A stretch of 64,000 nt of DNA. Origin: Adineta steineri (taxonomy: Eukaryota > Rotifera > Eurotatoria > Adinetida > Adinetidae). The translations under genes and the position numbers were made by a program. This document shows, in pieces, positions 38,038 to 49,400 of the stretch. The stretch spans positions 47,464 through 111,463 of the forward strand of contig CAJNOI010000151.1 in the NCBI GenBank assembly GCA_905250115.1, read 5' to 3'. The notes beneath the pieces were generated by a model that made no database searches, was not told the origin of the DNA, and was given only the letters and a program-made list of their open reading frames with translations. Positions within the stretch are counted from its first letter, which is position 1, and every line of letters begins with the position of its first letter.

Positions 38038-40244
38038 AACTTTGTAATTATATCGACTATGAAGAACAGATAACCATGAGACACCACGTTGACGACATAC
38101 CACGAAGGTTTTTTTCTTTTTCTCTTACTAAACTATGTACATGTACAAGGTTTTTTACTTCACCTCTATGTCATGTATAGTATATTTATTACAAAAATGA
38201 TACGCAACTATTAGACCGATTGTTTATCATTGACTAATTTTCAATCGAACTTTTTACCTATTTGAAAAAGGAAATATTACTAATATTTTATTATTCATTG
38301 ATAATATCGTACATATGCAACTATTCAATATGTTATTCATTAGATATATACATATATATAGTAGATTCTCAAGGATCTATTCTTTTTTTTTTGTTTAAAC
38401 TATGAACCGAATATTTCCACTAGCTACTATTGTATTTTGTCTGATACTATTGTTATTGGCGTCTTTGATAAATCAAGGATAAAAAGAAATAACACTTCAG
38501 ACTGACAATATGAGGTATTGTGATGAACTAATGAGCACTTTTATTTTATCTGACGAGTGGTATTGATAATGTTAACAATAGAATTTATGTGTCTTTTTAA
38601 ACTTCAATTAGATAAAACATATTTTTCATTTATATATTTATTCTAGCAATCTATGTTCTATTATCAAAAATAAATTAATTCGAAGTACTAATCAGTTTCT
38701 TTAATATATGAATAGAATTTGTGATACATTCGTATATACGAGTATTTGTAAAAAATAAATGATAAAATATGAAATATATGTACATATAAATATAATAACA
38801 AAGATAATTCGTTAAAAAGAGTTTTTACTATCTTTTGTCTTCTTGGAACTGACTATTAATTTACATATATTGAAGTCTGGATAAATAAGTTATTTAATTT
38901 ATGATACATTAAGCTATTTAGAGGATTTATTTAAATATCATACTAAACGAGCAATAATACATTATGAAGAAAATAAATTAAACAGTATGTTTGACGATTC
39001 TGATACATATTCAGTATTTTAACAGCAAATATCTGTATCTACTTTTTGTTTATTTGTTTATGTTAGACTAAAGAAACATTATTCATTTCTAATTAATATT
39101 ATTTTTTTATGCTTGTATTATGTGTTGCTCTGTTTGATTTACTGTTTTATGATTCAATGATAAATAAATAATTATTATACTGAGACAATTCAGCATTTGA
39201 AATCAGTTTGTTCCTTCTGGTATACGTCTTAAGGAAATGAAAGATCGTAGATTTATTTGTTAAAGTTATTGAAAACGGTGCAATATTTATGTTAGAATTT
39301 TTTACAACATCAGACAAAAACGCACATCAAAGTCCTCATCCTTGAATAAAATGATGTCAATTTCTACAAACGCTTGCAGTTTGGTAAGATCTTGTTTCAC
39401 TTGGATATCAATTCAACACTATTATAGTTTTGTTAAAAGTGTAGAAAAACTTTTGTTTGATTCCAGAGAAGTAAACCTTTTCCAGATATGAAGAAGTCTT
39501 ACTATCATCGAATTATTGATGTGTTAAGGTGTATCGAATTTTTACTTTTCGTTTGCTTTTGAAAATAAAACTAATATACACACAGACAAAGAATAGGAAA
39601 AAGTTGAAATATATTTATTACAGTCAACAATTATTTTTTTATCATCACATGTATTTTTATATTTAAATTTTTTTATCTTGTAGTAACTCAAATAACATTG
39701 ATTCCTCATATATACGCCAGATGTCGATTTATCGATTACCTATTACGTATACTAGAAGAACAAAGAAAACTATATGATCTTATTTTCATCAATAATTATC
39801 AATTATCACATATGATATATTTAATACAAGTAAAAAATCAGCATCTCCTATAAAAAACAATTTAAATACAATGCTTAATTAATTTAAAATAAATGTTTTA
39901 TTTTATTCATTAATTATTATACTTTTCCTATGAACATTTATATAAAATGTGTATAACACAAATTGTATTTGATTTATTTCAATGAACAATATGTATTATC
40001 TCTTCTGCATAATTATTTTCATTTAACATGATTAAAAATTGGGTAAATAACCTATAGGCAAAAAAACTATATTTCAGTTAATAAGAACGATGAAATCAAT
40101 TATAGTTTTCTCTTGAACCATATCATATGAAATATACATCTGCACAATGTATGTTTTTTTGACACTATGATAAAATAGAATTTAATCATGACAGAACTTT
40201 TTAATTGACACGCAGAAGAATTATATCAGAAAACATTCTTTTGG
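38038..40244. other. Intergenic spacer
   Basis: AT-rich with short TA/CATA microsatellites (near 38340-38360). No gene or gene relic recognised up to the transposon at 40253. Confidence 0.6.
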
Positions 40245-40252
40245 TAATCCAC

Positions 40253-40704
40253 CAGTGTGGGACCTAAAACTATTTTTCAAAAAGTTGATAGTTGACAAAA
40301 TTGGCAAAAAGTTAAAACAGTTATAACTAGAGTTATAACTATCAACCATAGTTATAACTTTCAACCAGAGTTATAACTATCAACCGCAGTTATGACCTTC
40401 AACCTGAGTTATAACCATCAACTGTAGTTATAACTATCAACTGCATCAATTTTGTCTCTAAATGCTAGTAAGATTGACAAAACTGATGCGTTTGATGGTT
40501 ATAACTGTGGTTGATAGTTATAACTCTGGTTAAAGTTATAAGTTATAACTTTCAACCAGAGTTATAACTATCAACCGTAGTTATAACTTACAACTACGGT
40601 TGATAGTTATAACTCAATTAACTTTTTGGCCAAAAAGTTGATCGGTTATAACCCAAAAAGTTATAACCCGAGTTATAACCACCCTAGTTTTAGGTCCCAC
40701 ACTG
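40253..40704. mobile_element. hAT-like MITE, 452 bp, perfect ends
   Basis: Perfect 20-bp terminal inverted repeats starting CAGTGTGGGACCTAAAAC, flanked by a perfect 8-bp target duplication TAATCCAC (40245-40252 and 40705-40712). The interior has no coding frame. It is made of many copies of the palindromic octamer GTTATAAC set in a repeated phrase (AGTTATAACTATCAACC), in both orientations. Eight-base duplications and CAG...CTG ends point to the hAT superfamily. A related decayed piece lies at 26771-26875. Confidence 0.9.
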
Positions 40705-40866
40705 TAATCCACACATGCATTCAACTTTCTTGCATTTTTTTGATAAAATACTGTGGTACTGTCATTAATTTTAGCTCATAAATTTTTTTTCTTCAACATT
40801 AATAAAATAAATATTTCTAACTCAATTCAATTTACTTCACTTATATTTACATAGGATCGTATCATT

Positions 40867-42040
40867 ATGTCCATTGCAAATACACCTCCTCTTGCTCAAC
40901 AAGTTATGACTCGTTATATTTTATCTACAATTGTTGTATTTGGAAATTTAAGTCATACAATATTATTACAAAAACAACGTTGATCAAATTTATATTCAAT
41001 TTATCTTCTTGTAACATCAATTTTTGGTTTGATTACCACGAATTGGACTATAATTTTACTTATTTATGCACTTGATCATACAGATTTTGTAAGTACATCA
41101 TTAACATTATGTCGTATTCGTGATTATATCATACATACTTCATCAATGTGTTTTCGATATACAGTAATTGTTGCATGTGTTGATCGATATGGTGTTCATG
41201 AATTATATAGACAAATTTATAGTATTTATAGTTTAATTTATTTTGGATTAATACCTACTTGTTTAATGATCATTTTTGGTATTCTTCTTACAATTAAATC
41301 ATAACAAACAAGACCACGTACTCAAGCAATTCATAATAATTTTCATATTAAAAGAGACGAGTTTTGTTTAGGAAAAGCTATATTAACTGAAGTTATTGTG
41401 GTCTTTAACCTCATCGCCGAAAAATACTTCGTCGAAATGCAGATCGCCGAAAATCGGCGATCTGTATTTCGATAATCTGTAACTTCGGCGATATATATTT
41501 CGACAGTCTATCATTTCTAGAATTTCACTTTCGACGAAGTGCCAGTCGGCGATATTACTTTTCGCTAATCACATATCCAACACAACAACTCGTTATTCAT
41601 GCTGGCACATAATACTAAGACTTTCGATGATATATATATATATATATATTCAAAGATGAAAGGACGATGAAGACGAGAACGAATGATCGAGGAAGTGACA
41701 ACTAGTGAGATAGACCATAAGAAAATTTCGGCGATCTCTATTTCGATAATCAATAGATCGATAATGTCTATTTCGATAATATTCATTTCGGTAATCTTTC
41801 TTTTCGATGATGTTTGGATTTGCGCGAGTTTCGACGATCTGCGTCTTCGATGATGTTTTTTTCGGCGATGAGGTACATAATCGTTATTGTTTGAATGCCT
41901 TGTGTACATTTACTTAACCATTAATAACATTATATTTAACTTTCACAAATAATATAATACTAAATAAAAGTTCTCAACGAATCAAAATTGAATCATTTAT
42001 AAATTTTATTACAATGTTATTACTTCTCTATTTAAATTAA
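40867..42040 (+). pseudogene. Orphan rhodopsin-like GPCR pseudogene
   Basis: Reading from ATG (MSIANTPPLAQQ) a seven-helix receptor of the peptide/FMRFamide-like kind common in bdelloids can be followed. TM1-2 are followed by ALDHTDF; CRIRDYIIHTSSMCFRYTVI with CVDRYG is TM3 and its DRY-like motif. TM4 and the second loop are deleted, so CVDRYG runs straight on to YSIYSLIYFGLIPTCLMIIF (TM5). In-frame stops occur after QKQR (TGA) and after LLTIKS (TAA). A palindromic element (41408-41874) then splits TM6, and the C-terminal end (NKSSQRIKIESFINFI) resumes beyond it. Clearly dead. Confidence 0.75.
41408..41874. mobile_element. Palindromic MITE-like element inserted in the GPCR relic
   Basis: Ends are inverted copies: left ACCTCATCGCCGAAAAA, right TTTTTTCGGCGATGAGGT. 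The inside is built of short degenerate units around TTTCGATAATCT and TCGGCGAT on both strands plus a (TA)n tract near 41630-41650. It interrupts otherwise continuous GPCR codons. No clear target duplication was found and no transposase is present, so the superfamily is unknown. Confidence 0.7.
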
Positions 42041-42699
42041 AATACTATATTTTATATTTATTTTATAATATCAAAATCATATCAACAATCTATTCTTATA
42101 CTTAAATTTAACAGAAGAAATACTGAACATAATCAGAATTAATACAATCGACAAATTAATTCGTCAAAAAAAACTTTACATATAACTCTATAGAGCATAA
42201 GAAAAAATCAAATTCTTATTATTTATTATTTTTTTGTCAAAAATAATTTTTCTATAAATAAAATAAAATGATTATAATTCACAATTTTCACATATATTTT
42301 TATCATGTTTTTGATAAGGAGAAGAAACTGACTAATGGATTTTTTTTAGTTTTTATTATTTTATTTAAACCTTTATATGTATCTTTATCAAGGGTGGGTA
42401 TGGGTGTGGCGGTGAGTGTAGATGATATTCTTCTTTTCACCCACACCGTCACACATCCTCATCCACACCCTCAAGATGATTTCACAAGTGATAATACCGA
42501 TATTTATTAGATTTCTAATAAAAATTAAAAATAACTAACAAAAAAACAAAATAAATTAGAAGATCAAACTAAAATGATTATTGTCTGTTCAAGAAACGTG
42601 TATATTGATGATTTCAAAATGAGATATTTAATAGCAAACAAAACTAAAATAAACTGAAAATTTTCTTTCTTTTTTTTTTGTAAGTTTTCTCTTTGTTGT
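42041..42699. other. Intergenic region downstream of the NRPS gene
   Basis: AT-rich 3' flank of the NRPS gene; apart from the G/T-rich imperfect palindrome at 42390-42475 nothing is recognised. Confidence 0.6.
42390..42475. repeat. G/T-rich imperfect palindrome
   Basis: A G/T-rich arm (ggtgggtatgggtgtggcgg) is followed after a short centre by a C/A-rich arm that is roughly its complement (cacccacaccgtcacacatc). Similar islands occur at 57187-57262 and 59142-59165. Confidence 0.7.
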
Positions 42700-43496
42700 T
42701 TATTTTAATAGACTCAATACATAGTTGCACATGTTGAAAATTTGCTTTTCATTAAATAACCAAGAGAAATGGCTATCACCATACATTTGAAATAACTGGA
42801 TATATTCATGATTCACTAGTGTATCAAGATTATTAAATAATGTATTGGTGTAGTATGAAAGTAATTCAAACTGATCGTTCAATGGAAAGTTTTCAGCCAT
42901 CTTGTTAGCTTTAAATAATACAATATTTGTATTTCTGTTGATTATATTTAATCCAAATGGTTCGTTGTCTATCATCGGTAAATAACAATAGTTTATTGAA
43001 TCGAGAATATCCACTTTATCTATTTTACCAATTTCAAAAGAAGCCTTACTTACATTAAAGCACGAGTCGATCATAAAAATATTACCAACTTTCTCGTCAG
43101 CATTAATCAATTGGCGAGAAAGTTCAAATGATAAAATGCCGCCAAAACTCCAGCCTAGAAAGTTATATGGACCATCATGTTGGATTTCTTTTATATACTT
43201 TATGTACACAGGAGCTAACGCCTCGAACGAGACGCCTTTTTCCATATTTTTTGCTTGAAGATCAAGATAGTAATTGTTGAATATTACCAGTTTATATTGC
43301 GATAAATAAGGCACAATGTTGTTGATGTAGCTTTCGGCACCACCGTCACCAGGCGGCAAAATGAACAAAATATTATCGCAACTTTCATTGATCACAATGA
43401 ACGGATGCTCGAAAAAATTCGAATAGGTAGCAGTTTCATGTGAAATTTCAATTTGTTCATTGAGAAAGATGTCCTCCTGAGCAAAAGTAGGAATAT
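42700..43496 (-). other. NRPS thioesterase (TE) with condensation-domain stub
   Basis: An alpha/beta-hydrolase releasing domain with nucleophile motif GWSFGG (GxSxG) and a likely catalytic His in GDSHFSW near the C-terminus. It would hydrolyse or cyclize the finished chain off the last carrier. The first residues (IPTFAQEDIFLNEQIEISHE) copy the opening of the C domains in this protein, then switch into the TE, so a C-domain remnant lies between T3 and TE. Confidence 0.9.
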
Positions 43497-46400
43497 CTAC
43501 AAGAAAAATCAGTGGGTTTATATATCTGATGGATGTTTCTTAATTTAAAGATGTTTTACCTTGATTGATATGTAGTGTCTGACATCGTATTGTCTGCGTA
43601 TCGTTGGATGGAACTGTTTGAAGTAATTGTGAATGTTGTCGAATAGTGGGTTGTTGAAGAAATGGAGCAATCGAAAGTGTATGAGCATCAAAGTTAAATA
43701 CTGATTGATAATGGTGATAAAGTTGAATAAATAACAGTGAATGACCACCAACACTAAAAAAGCTGGTAGTTTTGGAAATGTGATTTTGATTAGAATGAAG
43801 AACTTGACACCAAATAGTATGTATACGTTCTTCGAACTGATTTAGAGGAGTATCAGATATATCGGACGATAACAAAGCTGATAAAGAAAAGTCCGGTAAA
43901 GGAAGTTGTTTTCTGTCTACTTTTCCATTTTGATTCAAAGGTATCTTCTCAAGTATAATGAATATTGAGGGAATCATATGTGGTGGAAGATGAGATTGAC
44001 AATGTTGACGTAGTTGTTCCTCATTCACATGAGAAGATTGAACATAAGCAATTAAATAATCATCATTCCATTTCATAACAACACAAGCAGAAATGAATGT
44101 AATATTAAGTAAACATCGTTCGATTTCACCAAGTTCAATTCTTTGTCCATGAAGTTTGATTTGATGATCTTTTCTTCCTTGATAATGAAGAAGACCATTG
44201 TTATCGATTGTAACAAGATCACCTGTTCGATAAAATAGTTTATCATCTATTTCAACGAGAGCTTTTGCTGTCAAATCATCACGTTCAAGATAACCAGCAA
44301 AGACACCTACTCCACCTATAAGCAGTTCACCTTCTTCGTCGGTAATAGACGGTTGTAAATACTGATTGATAATCATACATCGGTAATTAGATAGTGGTCT
44401 ACCGATCGAAACGCTTCGTGTATCCTCTATCAAATCTACTTTGTGGAAGGTAGAGACTATAGTTGTTTCAGCTGGACCATACAAATTCCAAACAACACAG
44501 TTGGTTATGCCAGTTTTCACCATTAAGGCGATCAAATGAACAGCAAAAGCTTCACCTATAATGACAGAAACATGGTGTGAAAAAAGTACGAGAGTCGTTC
44601 CTGGTCACTCACCAATACTACAAAGCGATCGAAGGTGTTTTACGGCATTCGTTTTCTTGTTTTGCACGATAAAAATGAAAAAACTACGTAGTAAACTCGG
44701 TACAGTGTGTATGTATGTGATTTGTTTGTTCTGTAAGACTTCCGATAAATAACTGAAATCAATCGTTCCTCTTGGATGAAGCATAGTCAATGTGCCTCCA
44801 ACCAACAATGTACCAAGTATTTCTTGAACATGAACGTCAAATGAACATCGTGTCATTTGTACAACTGTATCATATTTATTAAATGAGTCAATATAAACCA
44901 AAGAATGGATACAAGCAATAAAGTTCTTATGTCGAACTTGAACCTATGAAAGAGCAAAAAGATAAATCAGAAATTAGGAAAGTAAGTGAAAACGAACCGC
45001 TTTGGGTGTTCCAGTTGATCCACTAGTGAAAATAATGTACGCTAAGCCTTCACCTTTCAGTATCGCACTTGAAAGATCTTTCTCATCTATATCATTAATA
45101 TCTAATATTGAATCAATATCAAGTGAAACAATAGCATCATCAAATTTAGTTTTAGTTAAATGGTGAACAAGAACAAGACGACTTTGTATTTGTTGTGTGA
45201 GTGCATGTAAACGCTGTTGCGGATCTCGAGGTGATAATGGACAATAGACACCACCAACCATTTCAATTCCCATAATACCAATCACCTAATCAAAAATCAA
45301 TCTCAAACTCTCGTCAGTAGTTACTAATCTAAATCAACTTACCATTGACAAACTTCGCTCAACACATTGATAAACTATTTCACCTGGAAACACATTATAT
45401 TCATTGAGAAGAATTGAAGATAAAACTTGAACATAATACAGAAGTTCACAATATGTTAATGATTGTTCATCCAACTCAATAGCTAGTTTTTGTGGATGTT
45501 TCATTACTTGATATACAAATTCATGATGAATACAAGTGAAATGAGATGAAAATGATATTTGTGTATTATTCAATGATTGCATTAGATATTGTTCATTTGA
45601 TAATGTTAATGATAATTCATGGATAGGTTTGTTTACTTGATCATCAATCATAGATGCAGATAATAGATGTAAGATGGAATGAAATCGTTGTGAAATCTTC
45701 TCCACTGTGTCAATATTGAACAAGTCAAATGATGCATTGATTGTGCATGATAGTTGATTAATGTTCATATAATGATGAATTGAAAGAGAGAAGTCGCATA
45801 CACTTACTATCTCATCTTCATTAATATTGAGTGGGAAAAATAGTGCTGGAACAAGTTGAGAATCACCAATCATCATTGCATTGTTCTTAGTACATGATAT
45901 AAATTCCAGAGATGTATCCAAAAATGCATGTTTGGAAATATGTGGATGTTGATTGAGAATATGTTGAAGTGGAAAATATGAATATTGCATACTCTTCGTT
46001 GTTATCTCCTGAACAAATTCGAGTAATTGATGGAAACACCAATGAGGATCTAATCGACATCGTAATGGAATGACATTCTCAAACAATCCAATGATTGACT
46101 TGAGTTCATCTCTATATCGATTATTATTGATGTTCATAGCTAGACATAAATCTGTTTGTCCATTGGTTAATTTAGATAGAAAGATGAAATAAACAGCAAA
46201 TGTGAGATGTTCCAATGATATGTTGTTTGATATTGCATGAATAAGAAAGTCATTTGAGAGATCTTGACCAAAATCAAATGAAAAAGATGTTGCTCGATTA
46301 GTCCGATGTTCATTAGTGAGACGATGTCGATCAAATGGTAATGATAAAGGTTGTTCGAGTTTACAATCATGAAGAACATCAAGCCAAAACATACTTGCAC

Positions 46401-49400
46401 CAGTCATTGACATTTGTTGTTCAATAGCAGCATCTATTATGCAATTAAATAAAATAATGTATCAGAAAAGACAAAAATATATTTACAATCAAGATAGTGA
46501 AGATTAGTGTTGTTATCATATAATAATTGACCAGTTGTATATGCTTGATTGAGATCATGAAGAAATATATCCATTGATGGAAAATCAAATAGAGCATGAT
46601 GGAAGTTGAAAATCAGTAGATCTTTGTGAGAAAGAAGGTGATTTGGAGAGATTTGTTTATGATAAATAATATGACACCGAAATACAAGACCTTGAGTAAG
46701 ATCAAAAAGATGGGGATTACGTTTCTCGTCGTGTAAAATCTCATTTAATTGCTCATCTGTTTCATAAGCAGTTTTGATGATTGAAAACAAATTGTTATTC
46801 TTTTTATCTTCATGAGTAATAATTCGTTGCATAAGTAGATTCTTTTGGAAGTCAAAATGAAGTGAAGTATGAAGTGAGTGATGATTGTTAACAGCGAGAT
46901 GAAGAGCATGACGAAGTTGTTTAATCGATAAAGTATGATCTGATTTCAAACGATAAACAAAAGGCATATTATAGATGGCTATTTGAGGCTTGTTTGGATC
47001 GAATCGAATTCTTTCGTCAAGCCAAATACGAGCTTGTGCAAATGATGCTGGTGCTATAACAAAGAAACTTGTTCAAATCGAACTAGGTTCCTCTATCGAC
47101 AAATGTATCTTTAGAATTAATCTAGCTCTCTATTTGGTTGCTTGCTTTATTTAGTTAAATGATTCAATCGGTATTACCGTTTCAAGTATTCATAATGTCT
47201 AGTAGTCAAAAGCATGGAAACGTCACATATGAATCTATGATAAGTTGTAACTCTTAATTCCATCCATTTCTAATGTAAATTTTTTATATTCAACATTAAT
47301 ACAGATTTTGTTAAAAAGGCAAATCGTAAAATTTTCTACAGTCTTTGTAATAAGCGTTTTGTTTACAAATTAGGGCAATAAAAGGCTAGATGAGAAATTT
47401 CATCCTACGTTTTTCACTTTGCATGTTTTAATGATGCTCTATGGTAAAAATACTAACTAGAAACGTATTTATGTTCGACTGTAGAAGAATTGTAAATACG
47501 ACTGAAAGCTAGAGTTTTTCAAGCATCATAAGATGATAAATTTAATTTTTTTGTGCTAGATAGTCAAAGAAGAAAAGAAAAGATTCGTTTTTGAAAATTG
47601 AGATTTTCACGTAATAACGTCGAATATTAAAAAAAGAAACATTTAAAAAAGGGTGGGGTTAGAGACTAGTATACACTTTTCATAATGTCATAATACCTCT
47701 TTAGAATTGTTTGTGTCGCCTACACTTTCTTCGTATAAATACTTTTTCAGGTAAAAATTGTCTAAAAAAAGGTACTATACTTTAAGGTAGCTAGTTTTCC
47801 ATAATATAAACACAAAACTCAATCTAAAGTTGATAATAATTCTACGTAAAATCTACTTTTAATTCATTCGCGTACCACTAGATAAAGTTAAAGACAAACA
47901 ATCAATTAAATGTTGATGTTGTCTTACAGATGTTGATTTTTACTCTCTCATATATGACACTTAAGTTATCAAAACGCCGAATTGTATTCTATTGATCATA
48001 TTCTTAGATTCATCATCATATATTTAAAAACATCTTACTAAAAAATCTTTAGTTTTATTTAAAATTATAAATATAGATTCGTTTAAAAAGCGTTCAACTA
48101 TGGTATATAGAAGTGATTTGCACTTGAACAATGTCTAATCTCAATTAAAAAAGATAAGTTAGCGTCACTAAAATATGTTGTTGTTGTTTTAATTGATGTT
48201 TACAGAAACAGAGTTAACCAAAGAAAAAACTATGAAGTGGTAGTGTTAATGATGGTAATGCTATAATTAGATTATTACAAGATAACAAAATTGTCATTGA
48301 TATTGATATTAACTTATAATGTTCTGAATTAAATCTGAATTTTATGATATCAAATAAATATTTCGAAAAAAACTATCGAAAACTTAATTCTTCTTCAGTC
48401 ACAATTCTGATGCTTATCATTACTAATAAATTTCATATATCTATACTTTTTTATATTCTATCTGTAAAACATTTTGAAAGGATTTGACACTGAAGATTAC
48501 TGAAATCTTCTCATATTATATATTATATTCTGTATTGGATAACAGACTACCGTTATGATTTTTGAACTAACACAAGTCAATCAACACTTTCGATAAAAAT
48601 AATCATATACAGGATAAATAGAAAAAAGACATACCTTCATTCGTCACATTTGATTGACGGTAAAAAGCTACGTGTTGCATTTCATTCATTTCATCGGGTA
48701 AGATAAGAGTAAGTTTGGCAATAGGTGAAACAACTAAATCAGTCTGATTAACGTTGAAATTCATTGAAAAAATTTGTTCAAAAAGATATTGAAATCTTTG
48801 TATCATTTTTGTAACTGTCGTATCTTCAAATAGATCACGTGAACAAATAAAACTAGATGACAATATGTTGTCATTCGAGATTGGATTGTAAACGAATTTT
48901 AATGTAAAATCAAATTTAGCCACTTCCGAAGACTGTTGTAATAACACTGGTTGTAAACTAACATCATCGAAAGTCAACTGATCGTTAACTGAAGATTCAG
49001 TAATGAAATCAAAAGCTATTTGAAGAAAAGGGGCAGTTGATTGATCAAGATGAAAATCACGAAGAATATGTTGAAGTGGATAATGAGAATGTTCAAGAAT
49101 TGATAAACATTTTTCTCGTACATGTTTAGTAACTTCATCAAATGACCAACAAGGATCAAGTTGCATACGATATGGTAATGTTGAAACAAACATTCCTACC
49201 ATAGTCTGTAATTCAGATCTGTATCGGTTGGCATTAAGGCATGAAATACATAAATCAGTTGGACTATATGTTAACTTGAATAAAAATGTATAGAATGTAG
49301 CCAATCCGAGTTGAAATAGTGTCAAATGATGTAAAGAAGCATAATTAAGAAATGATGAGGATATTTTCCTGTCGAAAGTGATTTCCACGGCAGAAGCGAA

